The translations under genes and the position numbers were made by a program. Below the pieces are notes generated by a model. The model was not told the DNA's origin and ran no database searches. It worked only from the letters and a program-made list of their open reading frames with translations. This document shows, one piece after another, positions 37,437 through 46,443 of a stretch of DNA of 64,000 nucleotides (the stretch's first letter is position 1; every line of letters begins with the position of its first letter). The stretch comes from Campylobacter concisus. Lineage in GTDB: Bacteria > Campylobacterota > Campylobacteria > Campylobacterales > Campylobacteraceae. The stretch is taken from the NCBI RefSeq assembly GCF_003048675.2, contig NZ_CP060707.1, positions 62,001-126,000 on the forward strand. The letters are read 5' to 3'.

Positions 37437-38837
37437 CTAAATATATCTTGGTATTACTAGCTCAAGCAAGCTTTGTTCCGCTTGGCCGTTTTCGCTCTCA
37501 TCGCTTTGATTTGAGCTATATTTGTTCTTTGCTTGTTCTCTTTTTTCTTGTCTTTGGTTTTGGTCTGAGAAATTCATCTCAAGCTCGGTAAATCCCATAT
37601 TTACAAGGCTGTTTTTAAACTCAGCTTGGTTTTGTAAAAAGAGGTTCATCGTAGCTGTGGTCGAGCTAAAATTTACATGCAAGTTATTGCCGCGATTTAC
37701 CATCGTGATCTCAACCTCGCCTAAATTTAGCGGATTAAGCGTGATGTTAAAGCGAGTGATCGGCGCTTTGTAGTTTTGCACCTGCTCTTTTAGCGTAGAA
37801 GAGAAGTTGCTAAGCGTCTCTTTTATCTCCGCCTTTGTTTGAAGCTGGTGTTTAGCGCTGTTTGCGATATCTTTTACCATTTGATTTAGCTCTGATTTAT
37901 TGTCGCTGCTAAAGGTCTCCTCGCTTGGCTCAGCCTCGCTCATCTGCTCTCTTTCTGGAAAGAGTAGCGACTCAAGAGTTGGGGCTTTTTGTGCCTTTTG
38001 CTCGTGTAAATTTACCTTTACTTTTGGCTCTTTTGGCTGCTCCTCTGGCTCAACATCTACTATCTCATCATCAAGCTTTACTTTACTATCATCTAGTTTT
38101 TTAGGCTCTTCTTTGACTAAATTTTTAACTTCATTTGTTGGATTTGCCACCACCTCTTTTAGCAAAGTATCAAGCTTTACGACCTCTTTTGGCTCGTTTT
38201 TGATGATAGTTTGCTCGACCTCGTTTTTTAGCTCTTTTAGGTAAAAAGGCTTGTCCTCGGTCTTTATCGGCGTGAAAAATTCCTGCTTGCCCAAATTTTT
38301 AAACATATCGTTTAGTTTTGGCACATCTTCATTTGAAATTTCTATATTTTCAAGGCCAAGGTCAAATTTTTTAGCAAGGTCGATAAGATCGCTAACGCTT
38401 TTAACGTTGCTAAGCTCTTCGACGTTTTCGGGCACACTTAAGAAATTTGCTATTTTGTCGCTGAAATTTGGAAATTTGCTTACTTTTTCATTGCCATTTA
38501 GGATCTCTAAAACTTGCAAAAGCTGCATGAAATTTGCATTTTCATAGAGCTCATTTTTTGTATCTTCGTCCAAATTTTCTTCAAGTGCGGCTGAAATTTT
38601 TGCCACGCTTTCGTTTTGTGCCTTTTCTATCGTCTCTTTTTGGATATCAACAGTTTTTACTATCTCTTTGACATCCTTTTCGGTGATCTTTTGACCGCTA
38701 TTTGCCTTGCTCGCAGCCGCATCTAAAACCATCGACAAAAACTCGCCGTTGTTTTGAGACTTCTTCGCAGCTGCAGGCTTTTTAGTAGCCGCAGGAGCTA
38801 GCAAATCTACGTTGTTTTTCGCTGTGTAAGCTTGCAT
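37437..38837 (-). CDS. fliK: Flagellar hook-length control protein FliK
   Basis: A 466-residue protein with a low-complexity, Lys/Glu/Pro-rich middle (about 220-300), fitting the ruler part, and a C-terminal substrate-switch domain with FNITLNPLNLGEVEITM and LHVNF (about 360-385). Family proteins vary in length and are weakly conserved, so the context fliK-flgD-flgE supports the call. It is the first gene behind a sigma54 promoter. Confidence 0.85.
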   Translation of the reverse strand: MQAYTAKNNVDLLAPAATKKPAAAKKSQNNGEFLSMVLDAAASKANSGQKITEKDVKEIVKTVDIQKETIEKAQNESVAKISAALEENLDEDTKNELYENANFMQLLQVLEILNGNEKVSKFPNFSDKIANFLSVPENVEELSNVKSVSDLIDLAKKFDLGLENIEISNEDVPKLNDMFKNLGKQEFFTPIKTEDKPFYLKELKNEVEQTIIKNEPKEVVKLDTLLKEVVANPTNEVKNLVKEEPKKLDDSKVKLDDEIVDVEPEEQPKEPKVKVNLHEQKAQKAPTLESLLFPEREQMSEAEPSEETFSSDNKSELNQMVKDIANSAKHQLQTKAEIKETLSNFSSTLKEQVQNYKAPITRFNITLNPLNLGEVEITMVNRGNNLHVNFSSTTATMNLFLQNQAEFKNSLVNMGFTELEMNFSDQNQRQEKREQAKNKYSSNQSDESENGQAEQSLLELVIPRYI

Positions 38838-38871
38838 TTAATCCCTTTAAATTTAAAAACTTAACGCTTAC

Positions 38872-38889
38872 ATGCAAAATCTATTCCAA
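38872..38889 (-). promoter_or_regulatory. Sigma54 (RpoN) promoter of fliK-flgD-flgE
   Basis: On the minus strand TTGGAATAGATTTTGCAT has GG and GC separated by exactly ten bases, the -24/-12 rule for RpoN, and the flanks match the TTGGAA and TTGCA parts. It lies 35 bases before the fliK ATG. RpoN controls hook and rod genes in Campylobacter. Confidence 0.8.
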
Positions 38890-38933
38890 AAATTAATTTC
38901 TTGATATCAGCTTAAAATTTATAAAAATTTGGA

Positions 38934-38939
38934 TATAAT
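38934..38939 (+). promoter_or_regulatory. -10 box of typA
   Basis: TATAAT in TTGGATATAATCTGCC lies 60 bases upstream of the typA start. Confidence 0.55.
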
Positions 38940-38998
38940 CTGCCCCTATTTTAAAACTGATAAAGCGAAAAATATCAAACTAATAAACGGAGAAAAAT

Positions 38999-40801
38999 TT
39001 GGAAAAGATACGAAATATAGCCGTCATCGCGCACGTCGACCACGGTAAAACAACAATGGTTGATGAGCTTTTGAAGCAGTCAGGAACATTTAACGAGCAT
39101 CAAAACCTTGGCGAGCGCGTAATGGATAGCAACGACATCGAAAGAGAGCGTGGCATCACGATCCTTTCTAAAAACACCGCCATTCGCTACAAAGATACAA
39201 AGATCAACATCATTGACACCCCGGGCCACGCCGACTTTGGTGGCGAGGTAGAGCGTGTTCTTAAGATGGTTGATGGCGTTTTACTACTTGTCGATGCGCA
39301 AGAAGGTGTTATGCCACAAACTAAATTTGTCGTCAAAAAGGCGCTATCTCTTGGACTTCGCCCAATCGTCGTCGTAAATAAGATAGACAAACCTGCAGGC
39401 GATCCAGACCGCGTTATAAATGAAATTTTTGACCTTTTTGTTGCACTTGATGCAAACGACGAGCAGCTAGAATTTCCAGTCGTTTATGCTGCTGCTAAAA
39501 ATGGCTACGCAAAGCTAAAACTAAGCGATGAAAACAAAGATATGCAGCCACTTTTTGAGACTATCCTAGCTCACGTACCAGCTCCAAGCGGTAGCGACGA
39601 GAACCCACTTCAGCTTCAAGTTTTCACGCTTGATTATGATAACTACGTCGGCAAGATCGGCATTGCGAGGATTTTTAACGGCAAGATAGCTAAAAACCAA
39701 AACGTCATGCTTGCAAAAGCTGATGGCACAAAAACAACTGGTAGAATTTCAAAACTTATCGGCTTTATGGGACTTGATAGGATCGATATAAACGAGGCTG
39801 GCACTGGCGACATCGTAGCGATCGCTGGCTTTGACGCGCTTGACGTTGGCGATAGCGTCGTTGATCCAAACAACCCTCATCCGCTTGATCCGCTCCATAT
39901 CGAAGAGCCAACACTTAGCGTTGTATTTTCTGTAAATGACGGCCCACTAGCAGGCACTGAGGGCAAACACGTCACATCAAATAAGATCGATGAGCGCCTT
40001 GCAAACGAGATGAAGACAAATATCGCGATGAAGTATGAAAACATCGGCGAGGGCAAATTTAAAGTAAGCGGCCGTGGCGAGCTTCAGATCACCATTTTGG
40101 CTGAAAATATGCGCCGTGAGGGCTATGAGTTTTTACTTGGCAGACCTGAGGTCATCGTAAAAGAGATAAACGGCGTAAAATGCGAGCCATACGAGCTTTT
40201 AGTGATCGATGCACCTGATGATACGACAGGCACTGTCATAGAAAAACTTGGCAAAAGAAAGGCTGAAATGGTCTCTATGAACCCAACAGGCGACGGCCAA
40301 ACAAGGATAGAATTTGAGATCCCAGCGCGTGGCCTTATCGGCTTTAGAAGTCAGTTTTTGACTGATACAAAAGGCGAGGGCGTTATGAACCACAGCTTCT
40401 TGGAGTTTAGACCGCTTAGCGGCACCGTCGAGCATAGAACAAATGGCGCGCTAGTTTCTATGGAAAACGGCGTAACGCTTGCTTATTCGCTATTTAACTT
40501 ACAAGATCGTGGCGTGCTCTTTCTTGATCCGCAAGCAAAAGTATATGTGGGCATGATCATCGGCGAGCACAGCCGTCCAAACGACCTTGACGTAAATCCT
40601 ATCAAGGGCAAAAACCTAACGAACGTGCGTGCTAGTGGCAGTGACGATGCGATCAAGCTAGTGCCGCCTAGAAAGCTAAGTCTTGAGCGCGCGCTAGAGT
40701 GGATAGAAGATGACGAACTAGTCGAGGTTACGCCTATAAATATCCGCGTTCGCAAGCGCTATTTAGACCCAACAGAGCGCAAAAGAAAAGCAAAACTATA
40801 A
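38999..40801 (+). CDS. typA: Ribosome-associated GTPase TypA/BipA
   Basis: A 600-residue translational GTPase. The G1 motif AHVDHGKTT (11-19), switch regions with RERGITI, G3 [10 protein letters not shown]4 NKID, then EF-G-like domains and the BipA-specific C-terminus ([22 protein letters not shown]). It aids ribosome assembly and adaptation to stress in bacteria where it has been studied. The start codon is TTG at 38999 behind CGGAGAAA. Confidence 0.95.
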   Translation: MEKIRNIAVIAHVDHGKTTMVDELLKQSGTFNEHQNLGERVMDSNDIERERGITILSKNTAIRYKDTKINIIDTPGHADFGGEVERVLKMVDGVLLLVDAQEGVMPQTKFVVKKALSLGLRPIVVVNKIDKPAGDPDRVINEIFDLFVALDANDEQLEFPVVYAAAKNGYAKLKLSDENKDMQPLFETILAHVPAPSGSDENPLQLQVFTLDYDNYVGKIGIARIFNGKIAKNQNVMLAKADGTKTTGRISKLIGFMGLDRIDINEAGTGDIVAIAGFDALDVGDSVVDPNNPHPLDPLHIEEPTLSVVFSVNDGPLAGTEGKHVTSNKIDERLANEMKTNIAMKYENIGEGKFKVSGRGELQITILAENMRREGYEFLLGRPEVIVKEINGVKCEPYELLVIDAPDDTTGTVIEKLGKRKAEMVSMNPTGDGQTRIEFEIPARGLIGFRSQFLTDTKGEGVMNHSFLEFRPLSGTVEHRTNGALVSMENGVTLAYSLFNLQDRGVLFLDPQAKVYVGMIIGEHSRPNDLDVNPIKGKNLTNVRASGSDDAIKLVPPRKLSLERALEWIEDDELVEVTPINIRVRKRYLDPTERKRKAKL

Positions 40802-40810
40802 TCCAAATTT

Positions 40811-40849
40811 GCTAGCAAAATCCCTTTGATACCAGCCAAAGGGGCTAGC
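40811..40849 (+). terminator. Hairpin after typA
   Basis: CCCTTTG pairs with CAAAGGG around an 8-base loop; flanking GCTAGC and GCTAGC extend the stem after a bulge. It lies 10 bases after the stop. There is no clear T-run, so the efficiency is uncertain. Confidence 0.55.
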
Positions 40850-41860
40850 AAGTTAATTTAATCCCAAAAGCAAATTTAATAATCTAGTTTGTAAATTTAT
40901 CTGTTTATGTCAAGTTGGGCTGGTTAAATTTAGGTGAATTTTTGGTTTTAACTGATGTAAATTTAGAAAGGCTGCTTTTTGTTTTTTGGTTCTGGCGCTT
41001 CAAATTTGTAAATTTATGCTTGATAAGTAAATTTGTCTGATCTGATGCCGTCATGAGAAATTTATAGAGTAGTTTGCGTTTTACAAAGACTATTTTTGTA
41101 CGTGAAAAAGCAAGTAGCTGTGGTGATTGAATTTGTTTTTTTGAATTTGTAAAAGGGTTAAATTTAGGTTTTGAGAGCTGTTAAATTTGCTTATTTGACT
41201 ATCTCTGCATCCAAATTTTTGTAGTGGCTAAAATTTTAAATTTGTGGCTTGACTGAATTTACTTGCGTGGTTGTAGTGGTGTTGCGTCGAATGGCTACTT
41301 TATTCGCACAAACGAGCTAAATAGTGAAATTTGGTTTTTGCTTCTAAAATTATGCAAGATAGAGGTTTTGTAAATTTAAATTTATATCGGCTAGCGCTTG
41401 AGTAAAAAGATAATGTAGCAGTTGGCAGAATTTAAATTTCTATGACGCGGATTTGGAGAGAGCTTTATGGTGAAAAAGCAGACTAAATTTAATGAAATTT
41501 AGTCCTTTCTTGCTCTAAATTTGTAAATTTATGTGAGTTGGCGGAGCCTGAATGACTTAAATTTGGTTTTAGCTGGTAACTTTAGATATTGGCGCAAATT
41601 TATATCAGCCAGTGCTTGGCTAAAGCATCTGGCAGACTTTAAATTTCAAAATATAGTCTGGAGCGAGGCTTATAATACGAGATAGGCTAAATTTAGTTTG
41701 GACATTTGTAAATTTATCTAATTAGTAGATTAAATTTAAACCTTGTCTAAAAAACTAGCTTTTAAAACCGCTCTTGCAAGCTGTGAAATTTAGCAAATTT
41801 ATCACCTCAAACCACAACAAAACTACCTAAATTTATAAAAAGTGCAAGGCGTAAATTTAA
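40850..41860. repeat. 1 kb repeat-rich spacer without genes
   Basis: There is no supported gene. A unit starting at TTATATCGGCTAGCGCTTG (41382) recurs about 218 bases later as TTATATCAGCCAGTGCTTGG (41600). In both copies it continues through a TGGCAGA...TTTAAATTT segment and an AGAGCTTT/GAGGCTTA block to TAAATTTAG. A further block, GTAAATTTATGTGAGTTGG (about 41525), resembles 40890-40915. The style is the same as in the spacer at 30.2-31.9 kb. Confidence 0.55.
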
Positions 41861-42283
41861 CTAACGGATCTTTTTTAGTTTTGACTTTGAAATTTTATAA
41901 ATTTTTGATGGCGTATCTTCAAAAAATCGTTCATCAACAACTTCATCAGCCACGCTTCTAGCCCAAACTTCGTCAAATTTCATACCATTTTTGTTTGCGC
42001 TGCTTGAGTAAAGCCAGTCAAATTTGGTTAAAAATTTCTCATGTTCGCACTCTTTTACGACCCTGATCGCCTTTAAATTTGGATATAAAAATGTCGTCTT
42101 TCTCGAGCGACGGATGAAATTTTTATACTTTTTTGGCGCTCTAGCAAGCTCACGTAAAACGCTAAATTTAGCCGTCGTGATGAGGCAGGGTTTGCCCTCA
42201 CTTCGCATTTTAGCGTGGTTTATCTCCTTGTAGTCCTTGCTTAAAAAGCCAGCTGTCGTGTCAGTTTGCGCTAGGTATATCAT
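41861..42283 (-). CDS. Short Sua5/YciO/YrdC-like protein
   Basis: A 140-residue protein. I start at the ATG at 42283, behind AAGAAGAGAG, so that it begins MIYLAQTDTTAGFLS; an ATG at 42328 would add 15 residues inside the preceding gene. QTDTTAGF corresponds to the Sua5 threonine/ATP region, KTTFLYPNLKAIRVV to the middle strands, and YSSSANKNG to the family's S-T-S-A-N-x-S-G motif. It is shorter than TsaC (about 190). A role in tRNA threonylcarbamoylation is possible but another RNA-binding role is just as likely. It overlaps the DMT gene by 23 bases. Confidence 0.7.
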   Translation of the reverse strand: MIYLAQTDTTAGFLSKDYKEINHAKMRSEGKPCLITTAKFSVLRELARAPKKYKNFIRRSRKTTFLYPNLKAIRVVKECEHEKFLTKFDWLYSSSANKNGMKFDEVWARSVADEVVDERFFEDTPSKIYKISKSKLKKIR

Positions 42284-43163
42284 CTCTCTTCTTTGAAAGT
42301 AAAAATATGCATGATATGATGAGAGCAAAGCCTAAAAAGTCCCAAAAGACAAATTTCGTCTCAAGCCAAAAGTAGCCAAAAAATGCCGCGCTTAGTGGCT
42401 CTATGCAGGCTATCATGCTGGCCTTTGAGGCGCCTATGAGCTTAACTCCAGTCATATAAAAGCTAAATGCAAATATCGTGCCAAGCGTGATAACGGCGAA
42501 AAATGCCAGCCACTGCGCCGTGCCACTAAGCCCTGCAAACTCCCACACTCTCATATAAAGGCAAAGCACCACGCCACCTATCACCATGCCCCAGCCAAGC
42601 GTGAGCGTGACTGAGTATTTGGCATTTAGCCTTGCGGGAGCTAGGTTATAAACGCAGACGCAAACAGCGCTTACTAAGCACCAAAATAGCGCTTCTGGCG
42701 AGATGACAAGGGCTGAAATTTGCGCATGAGTTGCCAAGAAAAATACACCAAGCATCGCGCATAGTAGTGCTAAAATTTCAAGCGGCCTTGGCGCTCGCTT
42801 CTCTTTTAGGCAAATGATAGCTAGGATGAGGACTGGAGCGGTGTATTGAATGACGGTCGCAACTGCGGCGTTTGAGAGCTCGATCGAGTAAAAGTAAGCA
42901 TACTGCGTCATCATAAGTCCAAGCAGGGCGTATGTGAGAAGCTCGGTCATCAGTTTTACGTCAGTAACTGGCGCAAAAACGGCCTTTGGAGCCTTAAAAG
43001 CGTAGTAGAGCACGATAAAAGCACCAGCTAGCAAGAGCCTATAAGGCACTAGAAAATCAGCGCTAATGCTTTGCGAGAAGAGATACTGCCCGCAAACTCC
43101 GCTAAATCCCCAAAGCACGCCACCAACTAGCGTAAAAAGCACTCCAAGTTGATGGCTAGACAT
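42261..43163 (-). CDS. EamA/DMT-family transporter
   Basis: A 300-residue, ten-helix exporter of two EamA repeats; GVLWGFSGVCGQYLF opens the first repeat and CIEPLSAAFFGYFWLETKFV closes the second, the same signature as in the partial permease at the left edge. Substrate is unknown. It follows the DUF799 lipoprotein gene by 5 bases, so is probably part of that operon. Confidence 0.85.
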   Translation of the reverse strand: MSSHQLGVLFTLVGGVLWGFSGVCGQYLFSQSISADFLVPYRLLLAGAFIVLYYAFKAPKAVFAPVTDVKLMTELLTYALLGLMMTQYAYFYSIELSNAAVATVIQYTAPVLILAIICLKEKRAPRPLEILALLCAMLGVFFLATHAQISALVISPEALFWCLVSAVCVCVYNLAPARLNAKYSVTLTLGWGMVIGGVVLCLYMRVWEFAGLSGTAQWLAFFAVITLGTIFAFSFYMTGVKLIGASKASMIACIEPLSAAFFGYFWLETKFVFWDFLGFALIISCIFLLSKKRDDIPSAN

Positions 43164-43168
43164 TAAAT

Positions 43169-43846
43169 TTATCTATCTTTATATAGCTGGGCGTCTTTGC
43201 CGTAGTGAGGCGAATAAGGCCCATAAAGTATGCAGTCGCGGCAGTTTCTAGAAAAGAGGTAGGCATCAGCCCTTACTGCTAGGTCGTATGATCTATCTGA
43301 GATAGTGTTTGCTACCTGCGTGATGACGGCTGAGACTAGCATGCCAAGCAGGCTGTTTTGCCCATTACCGCTATCCTCTGCGGCTGCTGCCTCGCCCTGC
43401 CAGAGCGTCGCGCCACTTTTTATATCGACTAGCTTTGCTTCAAGCACTACCTTTGTCGAGCTTGAGACCACGACGTAGCTTGTGCCGTAGTCTTTGATAT
43501 TTATGTAAAGCACGCTATCGGCGTGGAAAATTTTATCAAGCTTATTTAGAGGCACGGCTGCGATCTCGCTTGGCTCGGTTATGCCATTTTGCTTAAATGT
43601 ATCATTTACAAGAGCCACTGGAAATACATAGTATCCAGCCTCGCTAAGTGGGGCTACTGAGTTAGCCAAAACCGCTGCTGAGCCGCTTACTTCGGTGCTA
43701 TCGTTTGTTGGCATGAGCACTAGGATGGAGCGTGGCTTTTTTTGCAAAAAGGCTGAGTAGTCGTATGGCTCAGGCTCTTTGAAAGAACAACCCGCAAAAA
43801 ACAGCGCAAGAAGCGTCACAGCTATAAATTTCAGGCTATTTTTCAT
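43169..43846 (-). CDS. DUF799 (GNA1162-family) lipoprotein
   Basis: A 225-residue protein with lipoprotein signal and lipobox LFFAGC (Cys19). Residues from 38 on (PRSILVLMPTNDSTEVSGSAAVLA) and the C-terminal RNCRDCILYGPYSPHYG fit the GNA1162/DUF799 family, first known from neisserial surface proteins. It overlaps the DUF4810 gene by 11 bases. With CsgG and DUF4810 proteins it forms a conserved three-lipoprotein set whose substrate is not known. Confidence 0.8.
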   Translation of the reverse strand: MKNSLKFIAVTLLALFFAGCSFKEPEPYDYSAFLQKKPRSILVLMPTNDSTEVSGSAAVLANSVAPLSEAGYYVFPVALVNDTFKQNGITEPSEIAAVPLNKLDKIFHADSVLYINIKDYGTSYVVVSSSTKVVLEAKLVDIKSGATLWQGEAAAAEDSGNGQNSLLGMLVSAVITQVANTISDRSYDLAVRADAYLFSRNCRDCILYGPYSPHYGKDAQLYKDR

Positions 43847-44240
43847 CTTTCGCTCCCTCTTTTTTGCTCTGCTTTTTCGGGGTTAAATTTTTAGAGCCTT
43901 TGATGAAATTTATAAATTCTCTTGACTCTGGGAAATTTTGCACCTCTTTGTCAAAATTTGCATTTGCAGCGCCTAAATTTCCATTATTTAAGTATAAAAG
44001 TCCAAGGTGCGCGTATAGCCCTGGCGCAACCTTGTAGCCCCTTTGGGTTGAGGTTTGCACTAAATTTTCTAAGCGTGAAATTTGCTCAGTTGCGTCGCCA
44101 TCTTCGCTTAGATAGCTATATAGCGAGCTACTATATGTGCCATCCCAGTAGTAAAGCGACCTTGGGCCACTTGCGTTGCTGCACCCTGCTAGCACGAGCG
44201 CAAGAGCGCCAAGGCTGGCAAGCTTTATTTTACTTGCCAT
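43836..44240 (-). CDS. DUF4810-type lipoprotein
   Basis: A 134-residue lipoprotein with lipobox LVLAGC (Cys19). After it comes SLYYWDGTYSSSLYSYLSEDGD, typical of DUF4810 proteins, and a TPR-like helical stretch (GLYAHLGLLYLNNGNLGAA). The C-terminus is Lys-rich. It overlaps csgG-like upstream by 16 bases and DUF799 downstream by 11 bases, so all three are translationally linked. Confidence 0.78.
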   Translation of the reverse strand: MASKIKLASLGALALVLAGCSNASGPRSLYYWDGTYSSSLYSYLSEDGDATEQISRLENLVQTSTQRGYKVAPGLYAHLGLLYLNNGNLGAANANFDKEVQNFPESREFINFIKGSKNLTPKKQSKKEGAKDEK

Positions 44241-44893
44241 GCTCCGCTTTCTATGCCATTTACTAGGTTATTTACCGCTTCAACTATCGCTAGGCTTAGC
44301 ACCTTGCCATTTAGCGTAGAGTCGTATCCTGCGGTGCCGCCAAAGCCGATGATCTCTCTGTTTGAAAGGGTGTATTCGCCGGCGCCACTAACTGAATATA
44401 CAACCTCAGCCGTTTTGGTATCGACAACGTTTAAATTTACCTTTGAGTAGGCAGTTTGTTGCTTACCTTTGCCAAGTATGCCAAATAGCTGGTGATCGCC
44501 TGTTGTCTTGCGTCCAAACTCAGTCACATCGCCAGTTATGACGTATCTTGAGCCTTTTAAATTTTGAGCCTCTTTGCTTAGCTCGCTCTCTTGTTTGAGG
44601 ACTGACATATTTGATCTCTCAAGCACCGAAAATCTACCGCTTTGCTGTAAATTTGTGATTAGGATGCTTTGAGCTTGGTTGCCAAGTCTATCCTCGCCGT
44701 CGCTAAAGGCGCCGTTTTGATAGGCTGATTGGTTATTAAAGCGGCCAATAGAAACTGAGACCTTTTTGCCGTTATAAACTGAGCCGTAGCTTGCTACTTT
44801 TGGAGTTTCTACCACTCTTGAGCTCTCGCTAGCGCACCCTGCAAAAAGCGCTGCGATCACTAGAGCTGCACTAAATTTTAAAACATTTTTCAT
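44225..44893 (-). CDS. CsgG-family lipoprotein (outer membrane channel subunit-like)
   Basis: A 222-residue lipoprotein. I start at the ATG at 44893, giving a clean signal MKNVLKFSAALVIAALFAGC; an upstream in-frame ATG at 45031 would add 46 residues from within the MATE gene. The CsgG core includes VSIGRFNNQSAY, SILITNLQQSGRFSVLERSNM and KGSRYVITGDVTEF. CsgG forms the curli export channel, but no csgA, csgB, csgE or csgF is seen here, so curli production is not implied. It heads the lipoprotein trio. Confidence 0.85.
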   Translation of the reverse strand: MKNVLKFSAALVIAALFAGCASESSRVVETPKVASYGSVYNGKKVSVSIGRFNNQSAYQNGAFSDGEDRLGNQAQSILITNLQQSGRFSVLERSNMSVLKQESELSKEAQNLKGSRYVITGDVTEFGRKTTGDHQLFGILGKGKQQTAYSKVNLNVVDTKTAEVVYSVSGAGEYTLSNREIIGFGGTAGYDSTLNGKVLSLAIVEAVNNLVNGIESGAWQVK

Positions 44894-44937
44894 CTTTATC
44901 CTTTGTGACAAAATCGTGTGTATATTACTACTTTTTT

Positions 44938-46291
44938 TTAAATGGCTCGAAATTTCATCCACGTGCCATTTGCGTATCTGCGCACAAAGAGCACCGCCTT
45001 TACCGCCCAGTCGGCAAACATCGCAAACCAAGTGCCTATCATGCCAAGATTAAAGGTGAGCGCAAAGATATAAGCTAGCACGATCCTGCAGGCAAACATG
45101 CAGGCTAAATTTACTATCATCGGATATTTTGCGTCCCCAGCAGCACGAAAAACGGTCGGATAGGTGTAGGCAAGCGGCCAGATGAGGCACATCGCGATGC
45201 CGTGATACCAGACGATCTGCCTTGTTAAATTTATGGCTTCGCTTGAGAGATTATAAACGCGAAGTAGCGGCTCAAGAAGCAGTAACACGGCAGCCGTGCT
45301 AAAAATCTGCACGATGTAGATGCTTAGCATTGATTTTCTTACGTAAAATTTAGCCTGATTAAAGTCATTTGCGCCGATACATCTAGCCACGACGACGCTT
45401 AGGCCTGTGCCTATCGCCATGCCAGGGAGCACCTGAAACATCACGATAGTCCCCGCCCACGGCATTTGCAGCGATGCTCGCCGTGCCAAAGAGCGAAACA
45501 AGGCTCAAAACGATGATGCGACCCACGTAAAACATCGAATTTTCAAAGCCATAAGGCACGCCGATATTTAAAATTTTCTTGATGATCTCGTAGTCAAATT
45601 TATAGATAAGGCTCTTTCTTATGTGAAGTTTTAGCTTGATATCAAGTAGCAGATAGACGATGACAAAGCAAGCGATCGCTCTTGCTATGAGCGTGCTAAT
45701 GGCGATACCAAGCACCCCTGTGTGAAATGTGTAGATGCTAATGGCAGTTAGCAGCACATTTAGTAAATTTGCAGCCGCCATGATATACATAGGTAGCTTT
45801 GCGTTTGACATCGTGCGAAAGATCGCCGCAGCTGCTGCATAGACTGCTAGAAAGGGCTCTGAAATGGCGGAGAAAACGAGATAGTGGCTAGCATCGCTCC
45901 TCACTTGCTCGCCGATATCGCCAAAGACTTTATCTAAGATGAGGTCTTTTAAAAGGATGATGGCAATGGCTATAAAGATGGCGAAAATTAGGCTAAACCA
46001 AACTAGCTGATCGGCGGTATTTCTGGCGTTGCCACTTTGTTTGCTACCTAGATACTGGCTAGCGACCACCGAGCCACCAGTGGCTATAGCGGTAAATATG
46101 CTAATAAATAGCGCCATGACAAACTCCACAAGGCTTACCGCACTTACCGCACTTTCGCTAACACTTGCTGCCATTAGCGAGTTAGCAAGCCCTAGGCTAT
46201 ACTCTAAAAACTGCTCTACGGCGATAGGGAAAAATAGCCTTGTAAGGTCGGCATTTGAGAAAAATCTCTGCTCGTTTGTCAAATTTTTCAA
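44938..46291 (-). pseudogene. MATE-family transporter gene with a frameshift
   Basis: Two frames together encode one MATE protein of about 450 residues. The upstream one starts with TTG at 46291 and reads well to AANAVGG; the rest, from GTIVMFQVLPGMAIGTGLSV, is in another frame and ends at 44938. The join is at a GGGG run (minus strand; CCCC at 45451-45454): removing one G restores AANAVGGTIVMFQ. Both halves are otherwise well kept, so the mutation is recent, a strain polymorphism, or a sequencing error. The downstream lipoprotein trio follows closely. Confidence 0.8.
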
Positions 46292-46370
46292 ATTTCATCC
46301 CCTTTGTAAAGTGTGGGTAAATTATAAATTTTAAAAGGTGAAAAGGCTATAAATTTTTGGGTCTTATTTA

Positions 46371-46400
46371 TTGACAAATTTGTCTTAAAGGGAGTAAAAT
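46371..46400 (+). promoter_or_regulatory. Promoter and palindrome before the double-cubane operon
   Basis: TTGACA (46371-46376) and TAAAAT (46395-46400) are separated by 18 bases, one of the few good -35/-10 pairs in the window. A perfect 12-base palindrome GACAAATTTGTC (46373-46384) overlaps the -35 box and could be an operator. The ATG follows at 46444. Confidence 0.5.
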
Positions 46401-46443
46401 CACGCCAGTTCTAAGTTTTAGAAAGACCTTTTTTGGATATAAA

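Noticed and set aside
43169..44893. Curli secretion system
   Set aside because: Only a CsgG-type protein is present. CsgA, B, E and F are missing and the partners belong to other families.
45440..45470. Programmed ribosomal frameshift in the MATE gene
   Set aside because: No slippery heptamer, no pseudoknot-like structure and no known case in the family; a base insertion is simpler.
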